From assembly GCA_013289855.1 (NCBI GenBank), contig JABCZD010000018.1:1-64000 (forward strand): a stretch of DNA of 64,000 nt, written 5' to 3'. The translations under genes were made by a program, and so were the position numbers. Of the stretch, positions 25,402-34,083 are shown one piece after another. Every line of letters starts with the position of its first letter. The first letter of the stretch is position 1. Source of the DNA: Acidobacteriota bacterium (lineage in GTDB: Bacteria > Acidobacteriota > Terriglobia > Acidiferrales > UBA7541). Below the pieces are notes generated by a model. That model was not told where the DNA came from. It did not search any database and saw only the letters and a list, made by a program, of their open reading frames with translations.

Positions 25402-26827
25402 ACATAAAACCGTCGGGTGGTAGATCGGGCTGTAAGAATCGTTGCGGTTCGCCGGCGCCGCTTAGCGCGGCTTCGGCGGCCAGGTAGCCGCTGCGCACTG
25501 CGCCTTCCATAGTGGCCGGCCAGCCGGTGGCGGTCCAGTCGCCGGCGAGAAACATTTTCGTGACGGGAGATTTCTGTGGCGGACGCCAGCGGTCCACGCC
25601 GGGCTCCGGCGAAAACGTCGCAGCAGTTTCCTTGATAACCGTGGCTTTCACCAATTGTGCTTCGCGGGATTTCGGAAGTACTTGCCGCACCTCCTTCAAC
25701 ACCAAGTCAATGATTTCCTGGCGCGATTTTGGAATTAAATCGTACGACGCGCTGATCACCATTTGCAGGTACTGCTCGTTGGACTTGGGCGCATTGCTGG
25801 CAACGGGCGGATTTTTTTGATCCAGGGCGTCGGCGTACAGCATCGTTTTGTTAAAGATCCATTGCGTGTTGGTGTCCAGCAGGGTGACGAAGGGTTCATC
25901 CATTACCTGGCGATCGAACCAGAAGTGCACTCCGGTGATGGGTGCGTCTTTGATTTTACCGAGATTGCTGAAGGCGGCAACGCTTTCGCGGACGGCATCC
26001 GGCAGAAGTTCGCTGAACGTGGCGTGCGGAAGCGCGAAAACGTAGGCGTCAGCGGATTCCATTTTCGCGTCATCGAAACGAACGCCGGTGACTTCGCCAT
26101 TTTCGATGGCGATGCCGCGCACGGGTGCGCGCAGCGTTACTTCCCCACCCTTCTGCTCGATCGCAGATTTGCAGCCGTCGTAAAGATCGGCGAGCGGAAC
26201 CGTGGGAACGCCTATGCGGTAACCAGTGCGATTGGAGAGGAATGCTTTCCAGAAAACATCCACGCCGAACCGCGCGTCGGTGCGATCCAGTTCTTCGTCC
26301 AAGGCGCTGACCAGCACGACGCGCCAGAAACGTTCGATGGCGCCTTTGGTTTGTCTGCGGCGGAGCAGCCAATTAAGCATGGAAATGGGCGGCTGGTCGT
26401 CAAGGTCGCTGGGATGGCCTTTGGCGCGCAGAATGTCCAGCATGGCGCGGGCGATGGAGAGCTTATCCATGAGAGTCAGCGGCGCAAACATGGCGAACGA
26501 GCCGGCCATGTGAAACGGCGCGGGAAGGATGCCGGCGTGCATTTCGCCGCGGCGGCCCTGCGGATCGACAAACACGAGACGGTCGAAATATTTTATTTTG
26601 TTGCTTGAGCCGACGCGGCGATAAAAATCTTCGAGGTTAGTGCAGCAACCCAGCGTGACGTGCTGGCAATTGTCCACATGCTCGCCGCTCGGCAAAACGT
26701 AAGAAGTCGCGCGGCCGCCAAGAAATGGGCGCTGCTCGAAGAGACGAACGCGCCAGCCGGTCTCAGCCAGCGCGACGCCGGCTGCCAGACCCGCTAGTCC
26801 GCCGCCGATCACGATCACGTTTTTCAA
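25400..26827 (-). CDS. hpnE: Squalene-forming FAD-dependent desaturase/oxidoreductase HpnE
   Basis: 475 residues. The N-terminal FAD-binding motif GGGLAGLAAG (8-17) is followed by LFEQRPFLGGRATSY, typical of phytoene-desaturase-like amine oxidases, and the C-terminal FLAGDWTATGWPATMEGAVRSG closes the FAD site. In the HpnCDE route HpnE reduces hydroxysqualene to squalene. It overlaps the end of the fused hpnC-hpnD gene by 65 bases and is last in the hopanoid operon. Confidence 0.9.
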   Translation of the reverse strand: MKNVIVIGGGLAGLAAGVALAETGWRVRLFEQRPFLGGRATSYVLPSGEHVDNCQHVTLGCCTNLEDFYRRVGSSNKIKYFDRLVFVDPQGRRGEMHAGILPAPFHMAGSFAMFAPLTLMDKLSIARAMLDILRAKGHPSDLDDQPPISMLNWLLRRRQTKGAIERFWRVVLVSALDEELDRTDARFGVDVFWKAFLSNRTGYRIGVPTVPLADLYDGCKSAIEQKGGEVTLRAPVRGIAIENGEVTGVRFDDAKMESADAYVFALPHATFSELLPDAVRESVAAFSNLGKIKDAPITGVHFWFDRQVMDEPFVTLLDTNTQWIFNKTMLYADALDQKNPPVASNAPKSNEQYLQMVISASYDLIPKSRQEIIDLVLKEVRQVLPKSREAQLVKATVIKETAATFSPEPGVDRWRPPQKSPVTKMFLAGDWTATGWPATMEGAVRSGYLAAEAALSGAGEPQRFLQPDLPPDGFM

Positions 26828-28742
26828 GGATGTTCTCTTCCGTCAGGCGCCCGAAACGGGCTTTGGCGATGTACAACATTTTTTCTGGTTTAGTAAGGCG
26901 CACGCGTTCGCCAAACACCGCGAAGTCCACGGCTTCGAGGCGCGCCAGCAACGCGCTGTAAGTATGCACCAGCAGCCACAGCGTGCCGCGGCTATCCTGG
27001 TCGATCAAATCAAGCAGCGCCGCGCCCGCTTCGTAATTTTCCCAGGCGCGCTCCGCTTCAAAACGCAACAGTTCGCGCACTCCTAACGTGGCTTCACTCC
27101 GGCCGAAATCGGACGGCGCCACATTGTATCGGGCCAGGTCCTCCTCGGGAAGATATACGCGGCCCACGGCGTAATCTTCGTGGACATCGCGGATGATATT
27201 GGTCAACTGAAACGCCAAACCCAATTTTTCCGCGAGATCGATGGCGCGCGAATCTTTGAAACCGAAGACGTGCGTGCAGGTGAGACCCACCGTGCCCGCC
27301 ACGCGATAGCAATATTCTTTCAGGCGTTCAAAGGTTGGATACGCGTGAATCGTGAGATCCATCTCCGCGCCGGAAATCAAATCGTGCAAATACCGCGTGG
27401 GAATTTTGTAACGCTCCAGCGTGTCCGCCAGCGCCGGCAAAATCGCCAGCGAGGCATTGGGCGGCGCGTCCGCCAGCGTCATCGCCGCGGTACCGTCAAA
27501 ACATTGATCCACGCCGGTAACCGCTTCGTCCAGTTCCGCGCGCCACCGTGCCAAACCACGCTGCTTGGCCGGCAAGTCCGCGCCTTCGTCGGCAACATCG
27601 TCAACCAAACGATTGAAGGCGTACAGCGCGCAGAGGGCGTTGCGCTTAGGCTTCGGTAGCAGGTAGAAGGCGTAATAAAAATTACTGTTGGAGGCGCGGG
27701 CTATCGCTTGGCAAGCTTCGTAGGATTTAGGCACTTCTAAACTTGGCATCAGGCTCAGCGGTTGAGGTCTAGGCATCTGTGGCGCAGCGTGCCGCGCCCC
27801 TACAGGTTTGCTCCGTGCGGCGGTTGCGTCTGCGTCCTTGCGATTCGTCAACTTTGCGATTAGCGCTTGGCCCAGCAGTCGAACCTGTTTGCCTTTCGTA
27901 ACCACTGGCCGGTGATGCAGCGTATCGTAGCCGCCCGCTTCGATAGCGTCCAGAATCGCCAAGCCGCCGCGGCGGAACATATCAAGATCGACGCTGAGTC
28001 GGCCATCGACCAATTTCGGCAACGCCGCCCCTGCCGCGAAAAGTTCCCTGGTGCGGCAAATCAAATCCTGCATCAAGTGGACATAGCCTTCGTGATAACG
28101 CCGCGTGACAATGTCGTGTTCACTGACGCCGTGCAAGGCCGCAACATCCAGCGGAATATAGATCCGCCCCTTTTCCAGATCGCGGCTGACGTCTTGCCAG
28201 AAATTCGCCAGTTGCAGCGCGGTGCAAGTGGCGTCGGAAAGTTTCTGGCGTTGCTCATCGCGGTAGCCGCAGAGATACAACACCAGGCGGCCCACGGGAT
28301 TGGCTGAATAAACGCAATAGTCAATCATCGCGTCCCAAGTCTGATAGCGCTTTACGACTTGATCCTGGCGAAAAGCCTTCAGTAAATCCACGCATGGCTG
28401 CTCAGGAATTTTCCTGGCTTCCACGGTTTGCCGCAGCGCCACGAACACCGGATGCACGGGCCGGCCATCGTAACAAAGCCGCAGTTCGTGCCCCCACCAC
28501 TCCAGCAGTTGAAGCGCGCGTGACGTATCCGGAATCTCGTCGCCGAGATCGTCGGCCCAGCGGCAATAGGCGTACACATTGTAGAAATGTTGATGCAGCG
28601 ATTTAGGCAGCAGCCAGGAGACCACCGCGAAATTTTCGTAGTGATGCGTGGCCAGCCAGCGCGTGTAGGCCTCCGCGTCCGCGGCGGTGCAGCCGTTGGG
28701 CGGAAGTTTTTCCGCGATTTCCAGTTCGCCGGGACGAAGCAT
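26763..28742 (-). CDS. hpnCD: Fused HpnC-HpnD squalene biosynthesis protein
   Basis: 659 residues from the ATG at 28742 (TTG at 28793 is the alternative). Two trans-isoprenyl diphosphate synthase-like domains are joined. Domain 1 (about 1-300) has DDLGDE at 64-69 and NFWQDVSRD at 180-188 and matches HpnC. Domain 2 (from about 337) has DDVADE at 381-386 and NIIRDVHED at 515-523 and matches HpnD. These normally separate enzymes turn farnesyl diphosphate into presqualene diphosphate (HpnD) and then hydroxysqualene (HpnC). The linker contains VGARHAAPQ (314-322), which is a translated palindromic repeat. Gene order fits the HpnCDE pathway. Confidence 0.88.
   Translation of the reverse strand: MLRPGELEIAEKLPPNGCTAADAEAYTRWLATHHYENFAVVSWLLPKSLHQHFYNVYAYCRWADDLGDEIPDTSRALQLLEWWGHELRLCYDGRPVHPVFVALRQTVEARKIPEQPCVDLLKAFRQDQVVKRYQTWDAMIDYCVYSANPVGRLVLYLCGYRDEQRQKLSDATCTALQLANFWQDVSRDLEKGRIYIPLDVAALHGVSEHDIVTRRYHEGYVHLMQDLICRTRELFAAGAALPKLVDGRLSVDLDMFRRGGLAILDAIEAGGYDTLHHRPVVTKGKQVRLLGQALIAKLTNRKDADATAARSKPVGARHAAPQMPRPQPLSLMPSLEVPKSYEACQAIARASNSNFYYAFYLLPKPKRNALCALYAFNRLVDDVADEGADLPAKQRGLARWRAELDEAVTGVDQCFDGTAAMTLADAPPNASLAILPALADTLERYKIPTRYLHDLISGAEMDLTIHAYPTFERLKEYCYRVAGTVGLTCTHVFGFKDSRAIDLAEKLGLAFQLTNIIRDVHEDYAVGRVYLPEEDLARYNVAPSDFGRSEATLGVRELLRFEAERAWENYEAGAALLDLIDQDSRGTLWLLVHTYSALLARLEAVDFAVFGERVRLTKPEKMLYIAKARFGRLTEENILEKRDRDRRRTSGSGSRRRAG
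27781..27803. repeat. Palindromic repeat inside the hpnC-hpnD coding sequence
   Basis: On the minus strand this stretch reads GTAGGGGCGCGGCACGC then TGCGCC. It matches the intergenic elements at 59748-59771 and 61439-61461. In this frame it encodes the linker peptide VGARHAAP between the two synthase domains. Confidence 0.8.
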
Positions 28743-28844
28743 TGAAGGAGCGATTCCTCGACTGCGTTCAGTAGATTTTTGCGGGACGGGCAATCTTGTC
28801 GCCCCGGTGCAAAAAGCGCCTCAGAAGGCGGCTGCTACGGCGCG

Positions 28845-29969
28845 TTACGGGCGCACCGCTACTTTTATCTCTCCGCTGCGCGCTTTCATGCGCTGGAAGG
28901 CTTGCGGCAGGTCGGTCAGCGCAATCTCCTCGGTGACAAAATCATGCGCGGAAATGTCTCCGCGGCGAATGGCCTCCAGCGCTTCGCGGAAAAAGCGCGG
29001 TGTGTGGTGGAACGGTGAAATCAGCTTGATCTCCGCATAGTGAATAGCGGCTGGCTCGATCTCTACTTTGCTGCCGCTCGGCAAACCACTAAAGAAATTT
29101 ACCACCCCGCCGCGCCGCACCATTTCGAGAGCTTGCCGCCAGGTGGCGGGATTGCCCGCGGCTTCCACCACGGCATCCGCGCCGCGCGATTCGTCGGTAA
29201 GCGCGCGGACGGCGTAAATAGCGTCTTTGCCTTCCGTCACATTGATGGTCGCGAAGGCCCCGAGATGCCGCGCCACGTCCAACGGCGCGGAGCGCCGCGC
29301 CAGCGCGATCACCTTTACCCCGCGTCGCGATAGCATGCGAATAAATTTCAACCCGATGGGGCCGCAGCCAATCACCGCCACGGTATCTCCGGCGCGAACC
29401 TCCATTTCATGAATGCCGCGCAGCACGCAGGCCAGCGGCTCGGCCAGCGCCGCGCTGGCGTCGTCCACGGAGTGCGGAACTTCCAGCATATTTTCCGTGA
29501 CGATGCGCGACGGAATGCGCATGTACTCGGCGTACGCACCGTTGTTAAACAGCAAATCTTCGCACAAATTTTCCTGGCCGCGCCGGCAATGGAAGCAGCG
29601 CAAACACGGCGCGGAGTTGGCCGCCACCACGCGCATGCCAATGCGCCAACGCGCATCCACGCGCTTTCCCACCACCGCGACTTCGCCGACTACTTCGTGG
29701 CCGAACACCGCCGGCGGCTGAATCATCTTGGCGTGGTAGCCGCGCTTCCAGACCTTCAAGTCCGTGCCGTCCGTAAGCGCCAGCCGCACGCGCAGCAGCA
29801 CTTCGTCGGGCTTAACGCCGGGCACATCCATCTGCTCGATGCGCAGATCTTCGCTGCCGTACAGCACTGCGGCGGTCATCTTGGAAGGCACGACGATCCG
29901 CGCGGTGAGCACCTCGGCAGCTTCTTCACCGACTTCGGGCCGTTTGGGAATTGAGGTTCTGCTGCTCAT
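28845..29969 (-). CDS. Zinc-type medium-chain dehydrogenase in the hopanoid operon (polyol/sugar DH-like)
   Basis: 374 residues. GHEVVGEV holds the catalytic-zinc His and Glu, CLRCFHCRRGQENLC is the four-cysteine structural zinc site, and VIGCGPIGLKFIRM is the nucleotide-binding motif. The usual catalytic cysteine (CGICGTD) is replaced by aspartate (ALTDGTDLK), and a glutamate in ALAEPLACVLRG can be a ligand, as in Haloferax glucose dehydrogenase and the sorbitol-dehydrogenase branch. Its position behind hpnG and a second dehydrogenase suggests a role in hopanoid side-chain processing. Confidence 0.85.
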   Translation of the reverse strand: MSSRTSIPKRPEVGEEAAEVLTARIVVPSKMTAAVLYGSEDLRIEQMDVPGVKPDEVLLRVRLALTDGTDLKVWKRGYHAKMIQPPAVFGHEVVGEVAVVGKRVDARWRIGMRVVAANSAPCLRCFHCRRGQENLCEDLLFNNGAYAEYMRIPSRIVTENMLEVPHSVDDASAALAEPLACVLRGIHEMEVRAGDTVAVIGCGPIGLKFIRMLSRRGVKVIALARRSAPLDVARHLGAFATINVTEGKDAIYAVRALTDESRGADAVVEAAGNPATWRQALEMVRRGGVVNFFSGLPSGSKVEIEPAAIHYAEIKLISPFHHTPRFFREALEAIRRGDISAHDFVTEEIALTDLPQAFQRMKARSGEIKVAVRP

Positions 29970-30032
29970 ACGACGTATTCAACCCTCAGTTGCTAAAACA
30001 GTTGCCAATAAAGTTGCTCGGTGCCGCCGTTG

Positions 30033-31145
30033 CTAGCCGTGCGTAATTAAGATTTTCAATGATTCTTCCGTGGGCCGGGCCGCCAGTTCCAGGGCCTCCT
30101 GAATCTTACCCAGCGGAAAGCGGTGCGAGACGATTTCCATCACCGGGAGTTTCTTGTGCAGCACCAGGTCCGCAGCCTCTTCTTGAATGTCCGCGGCGGC
30201 ACTGTAGCTGCCCAAAATTTCTTTTTCGTCGATCCCTACGGCCGAGGCAGGAAATTCGATTTTGGTTACGGGATCATTCGCGGCGAACAGCAGCACGCGC
30301 CCACCGGGCCGAGCCGCCGCCAGCGCATCAATGACCACCGCAGGATGGGCTACTGCTACCAGAACCGCATCCGCCCCTCTGCCCCCAGAACGGGCTTTCA
30401 CCATTTCTACCAGCTTATCATTGGTTGGGTCAAAAGACTCCAGCGCCCCCAAAGTAAGACTCTTTTCGCGCCGGACGGCCATCGGGTCGCTGGTATACAG
30501 GTTGGCACCGGTCAGTTTGGCTACCATCAATAGTTGCAGCCCGATGGGCCCGCAGCCGGCGATCAACACCGTTTCACCCGAGGTAATACGGGCTTTCTGC
30601 ACCGCTTTGACGATGGTGTTGATGGGCTCGATGAACGTGGCTTCCTCGAAGCTGACGTCATCGGGAAGAGCCACGATGCCGCGCTCGGCCACCCACGGCA
30701 TGGCTTTTACGTATTCGGCGAAGCCGCCGCCATTGGGGGTGAACCCTCCCGTAAGGCCGGTGGTCTTGTATTGCGCGCATTGCGAGAACAGCCGGCGCTC
30801 GCAGTAGAAGCACGTCCCGCAGGGAACGTGATGAAAGCTCATCACGCGATCGCCGACGCGCCATTTGGTTACGCCTGGGCCGACCGCTACGACCGTGCCT
30901 GCTAACTCGTGTCCCAGAATTTGCGGCGGCGGGACGTACGCGTGAAAAATCTTTTTAATATCGGTGCCGCAAATTCCACACGCGGCGACTTTGATCAAAA
31001 CCTCGTTTAGGCCAACTTCTGGTACGGGCACTTCTTCTACCCGAACGATACCCTTTTCGCGATACACGCCGGCGCGCATGGTTTTGGGTACGGCGGCGGG
31101 GATGGCGCCGGAATTGATGCTAGACGGCGCGCTCACTGCAGCCAT
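30033..31145 (-). CDS. Zinc-type medium-chain dehydrogenase in the hopanoid operon (canonical zinc site)
   Basis: 370 residues from the ATG at 31145, which overlaps the hpnG stop by 13 bases; the longer start at 31187 lies inside hpnG. CGICGTDIKK gives the catalytic Cys, GHELAGTV the His/Glu, CGTCFYCERRLFSQC the structural zinc, and IAGCGPIGLQLLM the cofactor motif. FIEPINTIVKAV is the Glu-Pro motif of the sorbitol/threonine dehydrogenase branch. The overlap implies translational coupling to hpnG. Confidence 0.87.
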   Translation of the reverse strand: MAAVSAPSSINSGAIPAAVPKTMRAGVYREKGIVRVEEVPVPEVGLNEVLIKVAACGICGTDIKKIFHAYVPPPQILGHELAGTVVAVGPGVTKWRVGDRVMSFHHVPCGTCFYCERRLFSQCAQYKTTGLTGGFTPNGGGFAEYVKAMPWVAERGIVALPDDVSFEEATFIEPINTIVKAVQKARITSGETVLIAGCGPIGLQLLMVAKLTGANLYTSDPMAVRREKSLTLGALESFDPTNDKLVEMVKARSGGRGADAVLVAVAHPAVVIDALAAARPGGRVLLFAANDPVTKIEFPASAVGIDEKEILGSYSAAADIQEEAADLVLHKKLPVMEIVSHRFPLGKIQEALELAARPTEESLKILITHG

Positions 31146-31948
31146 CCTTGTTTGCGGCCCGCCGCGTTCGCTGTAGAGACCGCCCACTCGCGGGCCACCG
31201 CAGTGCGCCGCGCATCTTCGGCCAACGCCGGGAGAAAACGGTCCAGGAAATCCGCCAACGATACTGCGGCGGCGCGGCTGTGACGGCCGAAGCGGATCAG
31301 CAGCGGCAGGCGATACGGATGCAACGCCAATTCCTTGAGCAGCCCGCCGACTTTCACGTGACCGCGTTCATCCGCGATTTTTTGGAAATCCAGCGGCAGA
31401 TCTTCTTCGGCGATATCGCTGATGCAGCGCACCGCCACCGCCGGCATTTGACGGTGTTGCGCGGCGGCGAGAATGTGCGTGGATTCCATTTCCACGACGT
31501 TCGCTATGGACGCCAAAGACTCTTTCTCCAACGATGTCACGATGACGGTTTCCGTGGTGAGGAACGTATCGACAGCCCTCGCCGCGCAGGAAACCGCCAC
31601 GCTTACGAAGTCCGGTTCGCTGGGAATTTTCAGCGCATGGTCACGGGTCTTTACCGCGCGGGCAACTACGGTAGTGCCGAGTTGCAAACCGGCGTCGAGC
31701 GCCCCCGCCAAGCCGGTGGAGATCCACGCGTCGTGTTCTCCCGGAGGGACAATGCGCATGGCGCGAGTAGCGCTGGCCGCGCCCATGCCAGTGAGCAGTA
31801 CGGTCACTTCGTGATTGGCGATGTTGGCGCGGTACATGTCGAAGTCCCGTTTGCGCCCCGAATTATCGTAGTCATACGGCACGAACGGATGGCGCGACTT
31901 CCACGGATTGAACTCGGCGTCGATGGCGAACGTGAGCAGGAAGCGCAT
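31133..31948 (-). CDS. hpnG: Hopanoid-associated nucleoside phosphorylase HpnG
   Basis: 271 residues from the ATG at 31948; the upstream in-frame stretch translates a GCCGCC palindromic repeat. It has a purine-nucleoside phosphorylase fold: FAIDAEFNPWKSR, VTVLLTGMGAASATRAMRIV, STGLAGALDAGL, VVEMESTHILAAAQ and VRCISDIAEE, with the conserved Glu and Asp of the active site. HpnG removes adenine from adenosylhopane to give (phospho)ribosylhopane. It is followed directly by two dehydrogenase genes. Confidence 0.87.
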   Translation of the reverse strand: MRFLLTFAIDAEFNPWKSRHPFVPYDYDNSGRKRDFDMYRANIANHEVTVLLTGMGAASATRAMRIVPPGEHDAWISTGLAGALDAGLQLGTTVVARAVKTRDHALKIPSEPDFVSVAVSCAARAVDTFLTTETVIVTSLEKESLASIANVVEMESTHILAAAQHRQMPAVAVRCISDIAEEDLPLDFQKIADERGHVKVGGLLKELALHPYRLPLLIRFGRHSRAAAVSLADFLDRFLPALAEDARRTAVAREWAVSTANAAGRKQGWLQ

Positions 31949-31954
31949 GTTGTT

Positions 31955-32062
31955 CTGTAGCGGCCGCCTTCTGTTTACCCCGAGCTTCGCGGGGAGGCGG
32001 TCGCCTTTCGTCGGCCACACCTGGCCGTCTCTGTTAGCTTAGATGCCGCCCTCAAGGGCGGC
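31955..32062. repeat. GCCGCC/GGCGGC palindromic repeat cluster between hpnA and hpnG
   Basis: CTGTAGCGGCCGCCTTC at 31955 recurs at about 1712, with GCGGGGAGGCGGTCGCC as partial complement. A second short palindrome, GCCGCCCTCAAGGGCGGC, follows at about 32045-32062. These are dispersed intergenic elements inside the operon. Confidence 0.6.
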
Positions 32063-32100
32063 GCCACAAAATCGTCTGCAAAGTCGTCGCGCGCGAAACG

Positions 32101-33210
32101 CTATGCCGCAGCAGCGTGCACAATTTTTTTCGCCCGGCGCGGCGAAACGTAACCATTATCCTCGTACCAGCGTACCGCGCGTTCCAGCGCGGCGGCTACC
32201 GCGGTGGGCCGAAAACCCAGCTCGCATGGCGCGCGCGAAGCGTCCACAAACATCAAGTGCTGAGCGATTTTCACGCCCTCAACAGGAATTTGCGGTTCGC
32301 GTCCGAGCAGCCGCGAAAAAGCGGTCTCCGCATAGGCTACGCTTAACGCCACGCCATGCGGAATCTTTAATTTCGGCGCGGGCAGACCGGTGATTCTGGC
32401 CAGCGTATCCAGCAACTCCTTCAGAGTTAAATTTTCCGCACCCAGCAAATAACGCTCGCCAACTTTTCCGCGTTCGGCGACGAGCAGATGTCCTGCGGCG
32501 CAATCTTCCACACCCACGAAATTCAGTCCGGTCTCAACATATCCGGGCATTTTGCCGTTTAAAAAATCCACGATGATCTTTCCCGTGGGCGTCGGTTTCC
32601 AATCCCACGGACCAACAGGCGTGGTGGGCATCGCTACGATGGCCGGCAAACCGCTTTTTGCCGCCGCTAAAACTTCGGCTTCGGCTTGCCACTTGGAGCG
32701 CTTGTAGTGACCCACCATTTCATCGAGCCTGGCGTCTGTGAATTCGTTGGGAAGATCGTTGTGCGTTTTAGTTCGCGCAGGCGACGACGAATCTTCGTCC
32801 GCTCTTGCGTTGGATGTGGCTTGGCGATCGACGGCGATCGTCGCCACGGTGCTGGTGTAGATCAGCAGTTCTACGCCTGCTTGTTTCGCGGCCGCCAACA
32901 AATTCTTCGTGCCGCCTACATTGGAGTCGTAAATGTCTTGCGATTTCTTCGCCCACAGGCGGTAGTCCGCGGCCACATGGTACACATGGCGAATTCCGCT
33001 CATGGCGCGGTGTAGCGATGCGGCGTCCCGCAGATCTCCGGTGACGTACTCGAGCGGCAGATCAGCGATGGCGCGATTGCTGCTGGAAGGGCGCAGCAGC
33101 ACGCGGACGGGTTTGCCGCGCGCTACGAGTTGCCGCGCCACGTGGCTGCCGAGAAATCCGGCCGCGCCTGTAACCAGTGTGGTTGCGGGGGTGCTTCCAG
33201 AGGCGGTCAC
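32101..33210 (-). CDS. hpnA: Hopanoid-associated sugar epimerase HpnA
   Basis: 369 residues of the extended short-chain dehydrogenase family. TLVTGAAGFLGSHVARQL is the NAD(P) motif, DLRDAASLHRAMSGIRHVYHVAADY follows, and YTSTVATIAV with YKRSK supplies the catalytic Ser/Thr, Tyr and Lys. MPTTPVGPWDWKPTPTGKII is the typical HpnA block. Its reaction is not settled. It overlaps the stop of the upstream radical-SAM-like gene by four bases. Confidence 0.87.
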   Translation of the reverse strand: MTASGSTPATTLVTGAAGFLGSHVARQLVARGKPVRVLLRPSSSNRAIADLPLEYVTGDLRDAASLHRAMSGIRHVYHVAADYRLWAKKSQDIYDSNVGGTKNLLAAAKQAGVELLIYTSTVATIAVDRQATSNARADEDSSSPARTKTHNDLPNEFTDARLDEMVGHYKRSKWQAEAEVLAAAKSGLPAIVAMPTTPVGPWDWKPTPTGKIIVDFLNGKMPGYVETGLNFVGVEDCAAGHLLVAERGKVGERYLLGAENLTLKELLDTLARITGLPAPKLKIPHGVALSVAYAETAFSRLLGREPQIPVEGVKIAQHLMFVDASRAPCELGFRPTAVAAALERAVRWYEDNGYVSPRRAKKIVHAAAA

Positions 33211-34076
33211 TGGACCGCGACCCCTTCGGAAGAGACCGTCGTGTCGTGCGCACCGCGCACCTTGGGATCAATCGGCATTTGCGTCGCGGATTGCTGCGCT
33301 CCTGCAACCGTAGCCGCGCCGCTTTGCGGTTCGTCAATCGAGAGCTGTACCAGGCGCGAAAACGATGCCCACCCGGAGTTCCCAATTAGACCGCGCGCGG
33401 CAATGGCCGTCTCGCGTTGCTCTTTGGAGGCATCGCTCTCCGCGGTGATGATCATGCCGTCTAAATTCATGCCGCAGAGCTGCTGCAACAGCAGGTTGAT
33501 TTCGTGGAGTTGAGTGTCTGGTTCGACGACCACGTGCGTGCAAATCAAAAAACCGGAAAGGTGCGCAGCGCGCAGGCCTTCCATGGCCAATGCAAAAGCT
33601 CCCTCGCGCTTCATGCGACGGTCGTGCGTGTGCGGTGTACCGTATAGGCGAACGGTGACATACAAGCGCGCATCGGGGCGAAATTCGTGAATGCGCCGTC
33701 GCAACAGCGTTCCGTCGGTTTCCAGGAACACGGTGCGGCCGGCGTCGCGCAGTTGCCGAGTGAATTTCCCGACCGCTGGACAGGTTAACGTATCGGACGA
33801 TGAGGTACCGGACGATGCGGAATCCGCGACGCCGGTGAGCCAAAGAATCGGACAAGTCGGCGTCTTTGGGGATTTGTTTGCGGCGGAGGAACTCCCGCCG
33901 TTCGCGGAGCTTTTCTTCGCTGCGGGCGCGGCTTTTCCTACGGTGGCTTTTGCTGTTTCTTCCACCGTCAATGGGACCTGGATGCGCAGCAGGGGTAATT
34001 TCTTTTTCGTGCCGGGAAGGGCTTGCGCTAACCGAAATCTTGCGAGCGTGCCCGCGAGGCGGTAAGGCGTGCGCAT
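33207..34076 (-). CDS. Radical-SAM-like (HpnH-like) protein lacking the iron-sulfur loop
   Basis: 289 residues. LPLLRIQVPLT (27-37) lines up with the strand before the CxxxCxxC loop of HpnH, but the loop is replaced by an Ala/Lys/Ser-rich linker (about 38-74). The rest keeps the barrel order: ILWLTG (77-82), TVFLETDGTLL (115-125), LYVTVRLYGT (138-147), HDRRMKREGAFALAMEGL (151-168), then GFLICTHVVV and GMIITAESD. Only four scattered cysteines remain, none in a cluster motif. It lies between shc (7-base gap) and hpnA (4-base overlap), where an hpnH-type gene could be expected. The fold assignment is by eye. Confidence 0.6.
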   Translation of the reverse strand: MRTPYRLAGTLARFRLAQALPGTKKKLPLLRIQVPLTVEETAKATVGKAAPAAKKSSANGGSSSAANKSPKTPTCPILWLTGVADSASSGTSSSDTLTCPAVGKFTRQLRDAGRTVFLETDGTLLRRRIHEFRPDARLYVTVRLYGTPHTHDRRMKREGAFALAMEGLRAAHLSGFLICTHVVVEPDTQLHEINLLLQQLCGMNLDGMIITAESDASKEQRETAIAARGLIGNSGWASFSRLVQLSIDEPQSGAATVAGAQQSATQMPIDPKVRGAHDTTVSSEGVAVQ

Positions 34077-34083
34077 TGCGGTC

